From the NCBI GenBank assembly GCA_028826165.1, contig JAPDFW010000063.1:744001-808000 (forward strand): a DNA stretch of 64,000 nucleotides, in the 5' to 3' direction. Below the pieces are notes generated by a model. That model was not told where the DNA came from. It worked only from the letters and a program-made list of their open reading frames with translations, and ran no database searches. Of the stretch, positions 32,901-44,600 are shown piece after piece (within the stretch, counting starts at the first letter, position 1; each line of letters starts with the position of its first letter). The translations under genes were made by a program, and so were the position numbers. The stretch comes from Anaeramoeba ignava (lineage: Eukaryota > Metamonada > Anaeramoebidae).

Positions 32901-35156
32901 AACATATTCAAAAATGTCTTCCTGCAATTTGGAAAAATGTTGATAAAGAAAAAGAAAAAGTTCAAGAAGAACTTGAAAAACTTGGAGTTGATGATCAAGA
33001 TTTACATCGAAAACAAGTAATTTTCAATTTAAAATTAAAATTAAAATTAAAATTCATTTATAAAAATAATTAAAATTAAAATTAAAATTAAATTTAAAAT
33101 TAAAATTAAAATTCATTTATAAAAATAATTAAAATTAAAATTAAAATTAAAATTAAAATTAAAATTAAAATTAAAATTCATTTATAAAAATAATTAAAAT
33201 TAAAATTAAAATTAAATTTAAAATTAAAATTAAGATTGCATTTTCTGCTCTTTCAAAATTTGCTGAAGATTTTAATAATTATATTGATGGAAGTTCTGAA
33301 TTTGATACAATTAAAAATGAAAAATTTAGAGAGAGATTAATTGGAGGAGCAAGAATTAAATTTCATTTTACAAATAGTTTTGTAAAAGATATTGAAGAAT
33401 TAAGAATTGATGATGATTTAACTGATGAGAGTAAAATAATATTTATTCTTAAAATATTTATTTAAAATATTATTTATAAAATATTAATTCTTATAATATT
33501 TATTTAAAATATTTATTTAAAATAATATTTATTTAAAAAATATTTATTTATAATATTTATTTAAAATAATATTTATTTAAAATATTTATTTAAAATATTT
33601 ATTTATAATAATATTTATTTATAAGATTAATTTATAAAAATTATTTATTTTACAAAATTTTTAAAATATTTGAAAAAATTATTTATTTAAAATATTTATT
33701 TATAATATTTATTTATAATATTTATTTATAATATTTATTTATAATATTTATTTAAAAATATTTATTCTTAATATTTATTTAAAAAATAATATTTATAATA
33801 TTTATTTAAAATATTTATTCTTAATATTTATTTATAATATTTATTTAAAATATTTAAAATATTTATTTAAAATAATATTTATTTATAATATTTATTCTTA
33901 ATATTTATTTATAAAATATTTATTTATAAAATATTTATTTATAAAATATTTATTTAAAATAATATTTAAAATATTTATTTGAAATATTTATTTAAAATAA
34001 TATTTATAATATTTATTTAAAAAAAAAAGCAATCGAAAGATATATAAGTAACGCAGAAGGAGCAATATCAAGATTAGGAATTCCAGAAAAAGCATTTCAT
34101 TGGGCAATACGATTTGGATTAAACAAACTTGAAGCACCATGCGTACGATGTGCGGAAAATGTGGAGAGAGAACTAACAAACATATTAGTTCGTTCAGCAA
34201 ACAAAGTGAAAGAATTCACGAGTTTTCCAATGTTAAAAGAAAGAATATTACAAACATCAATAGCATTAGTAAAAAGATTACGAAAACCAACACACAAGCT
34301 GATCAAAGACTTAGTAAAAATGGAGCTAGCTTATATCAACTTCGATCATCCAGCACTTCATGTGAAAATGTTTACTGGAGATAAAACAGGAGAGATTGTT
34401 GAAGGTTGGATAACAAAAAGAGGAGGGAAATCAAAGAAATGGCAACAAAGATGGTTTGTATTAAAAGCAAGAACACTGTTTTATTATGCATCGCCAAAGG
34501 ATACAACAGCACTTGGAGTTGTGCCATTAGCAGGTTGTATTGTGGAAACAATGGAGGATATTAAAAAAGAAGATCCAAAATCACAAACAAATACTAGTAA
34601 TAAAACTGCGCCTTTGAATCAGAGTCAAAATCAAGATGAAAAAAAAGATACAAAAACAGAGCCCAAAAAATCCGTCTCGAAAAAAGAAAAGGATGCGCTC
34701 CCAAGAGGCGGACAGTTCTATTTCAGAGTTAGTCATCCAAGTTCAAGACAAGTTGTTCATGGAAGACCGGAAATCGAACTTTTTACTGAAGACATGAAAT
34801 CGTTTCAAAATTGGGTCAGTGCGCTCAAAAGAGCTTCACAAGGATCAATGAGAGATAAACAAGGCCAAAACAGGAATGCTTGGCTTATTAGAGAAGTCGT
34901 TGTTTCTTATTTCAAGGCTGTTAGAATGAATCTTTTCGATAAAATCCCTAAAGCTATTTCTTTAACAATGATTAATCCTATAAAGAAAAATCTTGAAGCT
35001 GAATTAATGACTAGAATTTATAGTGAGGAATTACTTGATGATATTATGAGTGAAGATCCGGGAATTAAAGAAAATAGACAAAGATTGAAAAGAACTTTAT
35101 TTCTTCTTAAGGAGGCAAGTGGGATTATGCAAAACTTAAAGAACATGAAATTTTAA
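29970..35156 (+). CDS. Dynamin-type GTPase with PH domain and GED, 9 exons, 848 aa
   Basis: Exons 29970-30289, 30375-30476, 31388-31455, 31522-31722, 31822-31974, 32553-32806, 32891-33016, 33235-33430 and 34030-35156 join in phase (2547 bp) to 848 residues. The G domain has P-loop GCQSSGKSS (Lys126), [14 protein letters not shown] (switch I Thr), DLPG and TKLD ([13 protein letters not shown]). The middle/stalk region follows. A PH domain starts near residue 594 ([20 protein letters not shown]) with a charged insertion of about 60 residues before its last strands and helix ([12 protein letters not shown]). The GED ([16 protein letters not shown] to [14 protein letters not shown]) ends the protein. 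No proline-rich tail is present. The N-terminus carries about 82 extra residues, rich in Lys-Glu-Ser-Asn, before the G domain compared with human dynamin. Classical dynamins sever endocytic vesicle necks; the PH domain suggests a plasma-membrane phosphoinositide role here (inference). Confidence 0.95.
30477..31387. repeat. Intronic (ATCAATTTTAAA)n array
   Basis: Dynamin intron 2 (911 bp) is a near-continuous 12-bp tandem repeat, ATCAATTTTAAA, alternating with the variant ATCAATTTTATA. Only the last 15 bp or so are unlike it. Confidence 0.95.
31975..32552. repeat. Intronic (AAAATC)n hexamer array
   Basis: Dynamin intron 5 (578 bp) consists of AAAATC hexamers with AAAATAAAAATC and AAAATT variants. 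Confidence 0.95.
33431..34029. repeat. Intronic (AATATTTATTTA)n array
   Basis: Dynamin intron 8 (599 bp) consists of AATATTTATTTAAA / AATATTTATTTATA units of 10-14 bp. Intron 7 (33017-33234) carries another family, repeats of TTCATTTATAAAAATAATTA with AAAATT hexamers. Confidence 0.9.
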
Positions 35157-35159
35157 ATT

Positions 35160-35740
35160 TATGAATTGATTTTTAAATTGATTTTTAAATTGATTTATGA
35201 ATTGATTTATGAATTGAATTATGAATTGAATTATGAATTGAATTATGAATTGATTTATGAATCGATTTATGAATTGATTTATGAATTAATTTATGAATTG
35301 ATTTATGAATTGAATTATGAATTGATTTATGAATTAATTTTTGAATTGAATTATGAATTGAATTATGAATTGATTTATGAATTGATTTTTGAATTGATTT
35401 TTAAATTGATTTATGAATTGATTTATGAATTAATTTATGAATTGATTTATGAATTGATTTATGAATTGATTTATGAATTGATTTATGAATTGATTTATGA
35501 ATTGATTTATGAATTGATTTATGAATTGATTTATGAATTGATTTATGAATTAATTTTTAAATTGATTTATGAATTGATTTTTAAATTGATTTTTAAATTG
35601 ATTTTTAAATTGATTTATAAATTGATTTTTGAATTGATTTTTGAATTGATTTATGAATTGATTTATAAATTGATTTTTAAATTGAATTATGAATTGATTT
35701 ATGAATTGATTTATGAATTGATTTATGAATTAATTTTAAA
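35160..35740. repeat. Dynamin 3' flank (ATTTATGAATTG)n array
   Basis: It begins within five bases of the dynamin stop codon and runs about 580 bp as 12-bp units ATTTATGAATTG, with variants ATTTTTGAATTG and ATTTTTAAATTG. Because 12 is a multiple of three it stays open in one frame (repeating Tyr-Glu-Leu-Ile), but there is no sign it is a gene. Beyond it, 35741-35863 is poly-A/T with CATTTTTT words before the transporter. Confidence 0.93.
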
Positions 35741-35863
35741 AAAAACACGTTTCAAATTTTTTCTTTCATCAACTTTTTTCACTTTTTTAATTTTCATTTA
35801 AATTTTTAATAAAAAAAAATTTTTTCATTTTTTATTTTTCCATTTTTTTAAATCAAAATCAAA

Positions 35864-37430
35864 ATGAAAAACTCCCAAATAATTTTAAATAAAAAAACAT
35901 TTTGGTGGAAAGCAATACAAATTTTTATAATAGCAGGAGTAGATTTTTTTGCAGAAACATTAACAACACCAATGGTAGCACATATGGTTAAAAAAAAATT
36001 CCATGTGAAATCATCAATGGTTGGAACAGCATCAGGAGCAATAGTTGGAGCATATACTTTTTCACAATTTCTATCCACATTTTATTTGGGTCATTTAAGT
36101 GATAATTTTGGTCGAAAAATTGTTATGACAATAAGTCTTACTGCAAGCATGATTGGTATGGTTTTGTTTGGGTTTGCTTGGTCGCTTGCTGCTTCTATTA
36201 TCATCAAACTTTGTGATGGATTACTTAATGCAACTTCTCCAATGTCAAAAGCAATTATGAGTGATTTAACTATGTTTTCTTTAAATAAATATCGCACTGT
36301 TTTTTTTGGATTTCTTGAGTTTTCTTTGATTTTTGCAAGAAGTATTGGTGCTTTAACTACTAGTTTTGCTTTTGATGAATCTGCTGGTATTTCTTGGCTC
36401 AAAAATTATCCTTATATGCTTCCTTGTTTATTTGGTGCTTTGTTTGAATTTATCACTTTGATTTTTATGATAATAGTTTATAGAGATTTACCAAAACCTG
36501 AAGAAATTAAGAAAGCAACTGAAAATACGTCTTTATTAGAAAAATCCAAAAATGAAAAATGAAAATGAAAATCAAAATGATGAAAATTTAAAATCAAATG
36601 ATGAAAATGAAAATCAAAAATCAAATGATGAAAATGAAATTGAAAATGAAAATGAAAATGAAAATGGAATTGAAAATCAAAAATTAAATATGGAATTTTT
36701 AAATGATGAAAATCAAAACCTTTTTTTCCCAAAACGTAAAAGAAAACTCTCTTTAGTTCCTGGCCTAAAAGCAATTTGGAAAAGTTCTGTTCTTAAAGTT
36801 GTTATATTCATGTGTGGTCTTACACATTTTGGAAATAGTTCTACAAATGTTGCTTGGGTTCTTTTTTCTTCAATGAAAAAATCAGAAAACGGACTTGATT
36901 TTTCACCAAAAGAAATTGGATTCATTTATGTTGTTCTTGGATTAGAATCATTAATTTTCTTATTCTTCATTTACAAACCATTAACAAGAAAAATTGGAAT
37001 CAAAAAAACATTTCTTTTTGGAAGTCTTAGTTTAGTAGTTGGAAATCTTGTGTTTCCTTTATCATCTTTCATTTACAAATGGTTTGGAGATGAAGCTCAA
37101 AAAAGTCCATACACTTGGATTTTAATATCCCTTATTATGATCCCAAGTACTTGTGGCTTTGTAACAATGTTGCCTAATTTATTCACAATGGCTGGTAATA
37201 TTTCTGCTTATGATCGCCAAGGATTAGTTATGGGAACTTTGGACTCAATTTCTTCTTTGGCTCAAGGATTAGGCCCTATTTTTGGTGGTGCTGTTTTTTC
37301 TCTTGCTGTTGTTATCGGCTTTACTTATCTTTATTTTATTATTGTTGCCTTACTTTATCTTCTTTGTTTTATTGCAATTTATCGAGTTAAAGAAGTTGAC
37401 TATCAAAAACCCAATTTAGGAATTAATTGA
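35864..37430 (+). CDS. Major facilitator superfamily transporter, interrupted by a one-base frameshift
   Basis: Two overlapping frames together encode one 12-helix MFS protein. 35864-36562 (232 aa) carries the first six membrane helices, including the family loop motif GHLSDNFGRK after helix 2. 36552-37430 carries an Asn/Glu-rich cytoplasmic loop (a run of NEN/NDEN words) and helices 7-12. The break lies in the AAAATGA microsatellite at 36550-36575; removing one A from GAAAAATGA near 36555-36560 restores one frame of about 521 residues, the normal MFS size. Conservation continues on both sides, so a recent slippage, an assembly error, or expression as two halves are the options. The substrate cannot be told; the layout resembles drug/ion-type facilitators. 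No intron with plausible ends resolves the break. Confidence 0.82.
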
Positions 37431-37550
37431 TTTTCTAAATCAATTTATAATAACTTTTTAATTAACTTTAAAAAATTTTCTAGTAAAATTTCAAAATAAA
37501 TTTTTAATAAAAATTTTTTTCCGATTTTCATTTTTTTTCTTTCATTTTTT

Positions 37551-38456
37551 ATGAATTCAAAAACATCTATTCTTGAAGTTACAATTGAAAAAGCAAAAGA
37601 ACTTCCTCAACTTATACACAAAGAATCTCAAGTTTATTGTGTTTTATTTATTCCTGAACAAACAACAGTGGAAAAAGATCCAAATTCAAATTTTCTTATT
37701 GAAAAAGTAATTGGAAAGCAAATTGAAAAAACAAAGATTACTTCTTGTTTATCATCTGAATCAGAATGGCATGAAAAATTCCAGTTTAAAATTGTTGATT
37801 ACACAGATATTTATATTCAAATTTTCGAAATTTATGAGAGAAAAAGTACTTTTTTAGCTGGAATGCGTTTTCCACTTGCTCTTCTTAAACTAGATCAAGA
37901 TATTTTGAAATGGTTTCCTCTTTATAAATCAAATCATTTGGATGATTTTGATATATTTGGGAAAATTTTTGTTCGTTTGAGTTTGTTTTTATCAGAACCT
38001 CCTGTTCAAAAACATCTTATTTCTCAAACAAATGGAAAATCTTATTCTGATACTTCAAAATATATCATTACAAAATCATCAAAAAAAAATGTCATTTCTG
38101 ATGTTAATATTTCTTATGATTACATTTTGGATTCTCTTCTTGAAAATTTAAATCAAAATCGAAATCAAAATCGAAATCAAAATCAAAATCAAAATCAAAA
38201 TCAAAATCAAAATTTAAATCAAAATCAAAATTTAAATCAAAATCAAAATCAAAATCAAAATTTAAATCAAAATCAAAATCAAAATCAAAATTTAAATCAA
38301 AATCAAAATCAAAATCAAAATCAAAATCAAAATTCAAATACAAAAATTTACGTTTTAATTAGTGTTGGAATTATTACAATTTCTACTTGTTATTATATTT
38401 TCAATTACAAAAAAAACAAAAATGATAAAAAAAAGAAAAATAAAGAAAGAAAATAG
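37551..38456 (+). CDS. C2-domain protein with Gln/Asn-rich linker and C-terminal membrane anchor, 301 aa
   Basis: Residues about 5-150 have the strand order of a C2 domain (ILEVTIEKAKELPQL, ESEWHEKFQFKIVDYTDIYI, FGKIFVRLSLFL). The calcium-binding aspartates are not clearly conserved, so calcium-independent lipid or protein binding is possible. Residues about 198-260 are an Asn-Gln(-Asn-Leu) repeat written by (AAATCA)n DNA. A single hydrophobic helix at about 265-284 (YVLISVGIITISTCYYIF) followed by a Lys-rich tail suggests a tail-anchored protein with the C2 domain in the cytosol. The exact role is unknown; such proteins often act at membrane contact or trafficking sites (inference). It lies 120 bp downstream of the transporter, on the same strand, with TTTCATTTTTT immediately before its ATG. 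Confidence 0.82.
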   Translation: MNSKTSILEVTIEKAKELPQLIHKESQVYCVLFIPEQTTVEKDPNSNFLIEKVIGKQIEKTKITSCLSSESEWHEKFQFKIVDYTDIYIQIFEIYERKSTFLAGMRFPLALLKLDQDILKWFPLYKSNHLDDFDIFGKIFVRLSLFLSEPPVQKHLISQTNGKSYSDTSKYIITKSSKKNVISDVNISYDYILDSLLENLNQNRNQNRNQNQNQNQNQNQNLNQNQNLNQNQNQNQNLNQNQNQNQNLNQNQNQNQNQNQNSNTKIYVLISVGIITISTCYYIFNYKKNKNDKKKKNKERK

Positions 38457-38628
38457 ATGAATAATAATTATAATTATAATTTTTTTTTTGATTCAAAACA
38501 AAACAAAACAAAACTTTTCCCTTTTTTTATCTTTTTCCATAGTTTTTTTTTTCGCTTTTTTTTTTTCATTTTTTCATTTTGAAAAATTATTTTTTAAAAA
38601 AATAATAATAAAAATAATAAAAATAATA

Positions 38629-41600
38629 ATGAATTGGTTTTTGGATTTGATTCAAGAAATCTCAAAAGAAAACAAACAAGATCAAAAAAAAAAGAAAAAG
38701 AGGAAAACAACAAAAGATAAAAAAACAGAAAATAAAAAAAAAATAAAACAAATTCAAAATAAAATTCAACAAGTTAGTAAACATTCTCAAATTAAAGAAG
38801 AAAGTCAAACTTTCACAAACAAAGAGTTACAAATTCTTTGGAATAAAAAAAATAACCCAAATGATGTAAAAAAATTTTTTATTTTAAAAATCTATTTAAA
38901 CAAAAAAAATATCAAATTTTAAATTTTCTCATTTTAATTTTTTGCTTATTTTAAATAAATTTAGAAAAATGAAGATTGGTTCTTTGAATTTTCATTAAGT
39001 TTTATTAAAAATTTTACATTTGCAAATAATCCAAATGTTGAAAAATTAAATATAAATTCACTTACAAATTCTTTTATCAATAAATTTGTTAAAGAAGAGA
39101 AAATGAATCCACCATCTCTTCTTTATGAAACTTTAAAATTTAGCATGAATATTTTAAAAATGTTTTATGAAGGTTTGAATTAAATTCCAAATTAAATTCG
39201 AAATTCAAAATTAAATTCAAAATTAAATTAAAAATTAAATTCAATTCAAAATTAAATTCAAAATTAAATTCAAAATTAAATTCAAAATTAAATTCAAAAA
39301 ATTAAATTCAAAAAATTAAATTCAAAAATTAAATCCAAAAATTAAATCCAAAATTAAATTCAAAATCCAAAAAATTAAATTCAAAATTAAATTCAAAAAT
39401 TAAATTCAAAAATTAAATCCAAAAATTAAATTCAAAAATTAAATTCAAAATTAAATTCAAAATTAAATTCAAAATTAAATTCAAAATTAAATTCAAAATT
39501 AAATTAAAAATTAAATTCAAAATTAAATTCAAAATTAAATTCCAAAATTAAATTTAAAATTAAATTTAAAATTAAATTCAATATTAAATTCAATATTAAA
39601 TTCAAAAATTAAATTCAAAATTAAATTAAAAATTAAATTCAAAATTAAATTCAAAATTAAATTCCAAAATTAAATTCCAAAATTAAATTCAAAATTAAAT
39701 TCAAAATTAAATTAAAAATTAAATTCAAAATTAAATTCAAAATTAAATCCAAAATTAAATTCAAAAATAAATTCAAAATTCAATTCCAATTTAAATTCAA
39801 AATTAAATTCAAAATTAAATTCAAAATTAAATTCAAAATTAAATTTAAAATTCAAATTCAAAATTAAATTCAAAATTAAATTCAAAATTAAATTCAAAAT
39901 TAAATTCAAAAAATTAAGATTCTTTTGGAAAAATTGAATTTGCAGATTATAGAATTTTACTTCCTTTAGATATGATTTATTTTCTTTCAAATTCTATTTA
40001 TAATCAAAATATGTTCTTAAAATTTGAAATATTTCAAATACTTTGTCCACTTGCAAGATCTAATATACACAGAATTTTATTAGCTTTAGAAAAAGATGTA
40101 AATAAAAACGATTCTTTTCTTTATTATTTCAATTCTTTTCTTTATTATTTTGATTCTTTTCTTTATTATTTTAATTCTTTTCTTTATTATTTTAATTCTT
40201 TTCTTTATTATTTTAATTCTTTTCTTTATTATTTTAATTCTTTTCTTTATTATTTTAATTCTTTTATTTATTATTTTGATTCTTTTCTTTATTAATTAGA
40301 TTGATCCAAAATTATCCGAAAATTGCTTATTTTATTTTTTTCAATATATTTTTGAAAAAATTATTGAAATATTTTGGATTTTCCTTAAAAATTCATTGTT
40401 ACCTTCTACTCAAGAAGTTATAAATACTATAATTGGTAATAAAAATAATAATAATACTTATTCAATTACATTTATTCATTCATCTTCTTTTTAGAAAGTT
40501 TCTTTGTTTTAGTTAAAGCTAATCAAAAATTTATTCTTGGTCAAAATTTATTTAATATTAAATCTCATTTATTCCAAATTATTGAATATTTTTTTCAAGA
40601 AAATACCCTTTCAAAAATTCAACAACTTTCCATTTCAAATATTTTAATGCAATTATTAACTTCAATAGAAATTCCAATTTTACAAGAAAAAGAATTTTTT
40701 GAAAATCCATTCCAAAATTTAGATCCAAATTCAATACTTTATTTTCTGATAAATTACTATAATGAATCAGTTTCTAACTTATCAAATGAACAGATCCAAT
40801 ATTTCGAGTTTCATTTTAAAATATCTTATTTAAATTTAGTTCAAAAAATGCTCAAATATCATAAAGAAGTTGAAATTATTTTTATTAAGCATCAAAACTT
40901 CGAAAAAATTCCAAATTTACTAACTTGGGTTATACAATTTTCCAAATCAATGAAGAAAGAAAATAATGGAATCAAAGATGAACAGAATAATATGCCAAAA
41001 AGTAAGAAAAAAATTTGTTTGTTTTTTTGGATTTAGAATTGAAAATTAAAATGAAAATTTGTTTTTTTTATTAAAGATAAAAATAAAAGTGATTCTGATT
41101 CAACTTTTTCAGAAAAAGTTGTTGAAATTGTTCCACTTCCAGTAATTTATATACAAAATAAACTATCTGTTATACAACAATTATTACAGAATTGGAAGAA
41201 TATTTGTTCTCAAAGTTTGGAAAATAATCTTTTCCAAGATGGAAATAACAAAAACAAATACGATATAGACCCAGATATTTACCATTTTTTTCCAGAAAGA
41301 ACATCTCAAAAAATTCTCAAGAATTCAATAAGAAATTTAAAAAATGAAATTGAGATTGAAAATATCGCCACAAAATTAATTCGAATATTTGTTCAATTAA
41401 TATGCTCATTTACAATTGAAAAAAATGAGGAATTCTTACCAGAATATTTTCTGGAATTTATTCTCTCTTTCTGGAAAAACGAATATCATCAAATATTGAT
41501 TGGAGCTAATTTTTGGAGTGTGATTATTGGACAAATTTATGCGAATAATCCTGAAAAAAATGGAATGATTTGGATGAAAAAAACAAAAAAAGTCATCTTT

Positions 41601-44600
41601 TCATTTCTTGCGCATTGCGCCACTTCTCATCTTGAAAATAATGAAGTTGAAATTCAAATTTTGTTGTCATTACTGAAAAAAAATCCATCCAAATTTGATA
41701 TTATTAATAATGTTTCCAAAACATTACTTCAAATATTGAAAGCAAATTTCAATGTATTTTCTTTAGTGCTCCAAAAAAATCAAGTTGATCAAGTGATTCT
41801 TGAATGCTTGAAGCTAATTGACTATGATAAAAGGCTTGAGGAAAAAGAACTAAAAAGTGTGATGAATATGTTCAAGTTTCTTCGTTTGTTTTTCTCAAAT
41901 CGAGAATCTAGAATTATTGCTATTAGCTATTTGGGGTTTCGAAAAACACTTTTGCAATTAGCATTTCATCCACAAGTCTCTGAGTTATCTTTGAATATAA
42001 TTTTGATGGTGGCATCTTTAATTGATGATTCCAATATAACTTATATTCATTTTTTGAATGATATTTTTGGAATATTTTGGATTTTATCAGTTTTACATAA
42101 AAAATTAAACCAAAAGTCAAATCAAACTTCAAACGACGAAACTTCAAATGATGAAAGAATAAATAATGAAAACTCAAATAATGAAAATGAAAATGGAAAT
42201 GCAAATGCAAATGAAAAAATAAATGATGAAAATTCGAACGAATACCAAATAGAAGATATAAACCAATATTTAACTAATTATCAAGATTTGTATCAGCTTC
42301 TGAAATCAAAAATTGAGGATGATGAAGAAATAATCTATAATATGTCAAAATTGTTGAAATGCATCATCAAAGCTATTTCTCAAAACAAAATTCTTCTTCA
42401 AAGCTTGTTAATGAAAATCAATTCTCTAAAAAAAATTCAAGAATCTCTTGCTATTATTGAAAATAAAACGTTGATTATTGAGGAAGTGAATTTATTGCAC
42501 CAACTTCTGAACTCAAATGAAGAAAATACTCAAAAATTCGAAAAAGAAATTGGATTTCATAATTTAAGCCAAACACTTTCCAAGAAATTCCAAAACAGAA
42601 ACACAAAATCAATCGAACAAAAATTATTTTGGGCACTTTTCATGTTTTTCATAGACGAGGCAAATTATATAATACAAAATGTTTATGGAATAATTCCGAT
42701 TTTTGAGTTTTACCTGAAATGCGGGAATGAAGCAGAAATACTTTATCTGATCAGAGCCTTCAAGCATTTGTGCTTAGCGTCAATTCGAAATTGTGAATGT
42801 TTTTCTAATGAAGGATTTGTGTTTTTTCTTGCTAATAGAATCATCGCGTTTTCTAATCAAGAATTTATAAAGGAATCACAAAACTTGCTCGGAATTATCA
42901 GTTCAAACTCACTATCAATAACGGAAATTAAGAAGGTGTTTTCGTTGTTGAAAGGAGGGAAATCACCAGAAAAAGCGCTTAATTTAATTGTCGATGTTTT
43001 TGAGCAAGTGGTTGATTCATTGGAACATAAAAAATCTCATCTTTTTTCAAAAAGCTTTTTCGATTTCAGTTCTGGCTATTTTTCGCTTCCCAAAATACAA
43101 AAATGGCCAACAAAAGGTTGGTCCTTTTGCAGTTGGATACGATTTGAGGAGATTCCAGAAGAGAAATATGTATTATTTGAATTTCGAACAGGAGATGGTG
43201 ATGGAATATCTTTATCTTTTTTGGCTGATCCAAATCAATCCACAGAAAAAACAGGAAAAACAGAAACTGAATTGTTTTCGCATGTTTTATTTATACTTTC
43301 TTTCTATCGCCAATCTGAAGAAACTAAACTAGAGTTCCCATACAAAATAGAATTGAAAAACTGGAATTTGATAGGAATATCACACAAAATGTTGTGGTCA
43401 AAAAGCAAAATCAAGTTTTTTCTCAACAAAAGCTCACAGGAAAAAGTGTCTCAGAATTATCCAAGTTTCAATGATAGTCTGATCTCTAATTTTATAGGCA
43501 CAAAAATCAATAAATTACGTTCAGGCAGTTTGAAATACAATCATCCAGAAATTTTCCTCAACAAAAATAATGAGAATAATTTATATCATGAAAATATTAG
43601 AAATGATGAGAATAATTTATATAATGAAAATATTAGAAATGACAAGAATAATTTATATAATGAAAATATCAGAAATAATGAGAAAAAATCATTTCGTGGA
43701 CAAATTGTGATGAGTTATTTTTTCGAAGAAGATTTGAAACACAATTTCTTCTCTTCATTTTATGATCACAGTCCAGATTATTTTACTCTTATAGATTCAG
43801 CAGATAAATCAATATTAACATCAATATCAACAACATCAACAACTCCACCAACAACACCAACAACAACAGCACCTCCGCTATCAACAACACCAACAACCAC
43901 ATCTGTGCCTACAGCCAAATCCTTACCTAAACTAAGCAGTGATTTTCTCAAGTTGATTTACCAGAAATCTTTTTTGCTTTATCACAACAGGTGCATCCAA
44001 GAAAACACATGTTTGGATGTGAGTAAATTTTCATCAGAAAAACGCAAGGCGTTGATGATCGGAATTAGAAAATGTGTTGTTTCATCATTTGAAGATATTC
44101 TTATTTGTCTTGGAGGAGTCGAGGTTTTTCTTCCGTTGTTATTTTCAGAAAAAAGGATTGATAATATTGAGGATGAACAACGACTTAATGGGAAAACGTT
44201 CAGGTTAATTCTCAAAATATGCGTGAAATTTCCGCATTTGGTTCCTGGTAATTTCTTTAAAGTTTTGGGGTTTTTGATGAAGCAAACAGATCCAAGAAAA
44301 TTTTCTCCAGAAATCATTGCTTATATTTGGAATTTATTGGAAAAATCCAAAGCAAACTCTTTCTTCCCTGATATAATCCACAAACTTTTGCTGGATTTTG
44401 ATATTTGGATTCGATACTCAAATGAATTCCAAATCACGTTCATTTCATATATTAACATGTTATTGGATGATTCTCTGTTTCAATTAGACAGTAATTCTGA
44501 AGTTGGATTTGATGAACTATTTTTTTTATTATCAGAATATTATGAAAATGAAGTGGAAGAAGTTGAAGAAAATCAAGTATTACAAGCAAAACCAAGAAAC

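Noticed and set aside
35166-35801. 211-codon frame of Ile-Tyr-Glu-Leu repeats after dynamin
   Set aside because: A 12-bp microsatellite stays open by arithmetic; begins just after the dynamin stop and has no gene-like sequence.
35864-38456. Operon-like cluster of transporter and C2 protein
   Set aside because: Spacing is 120 bp but each gene has its own CATTTTT tract, and the genome is eukaryotic; shared strand is not evidence of co-transcription.
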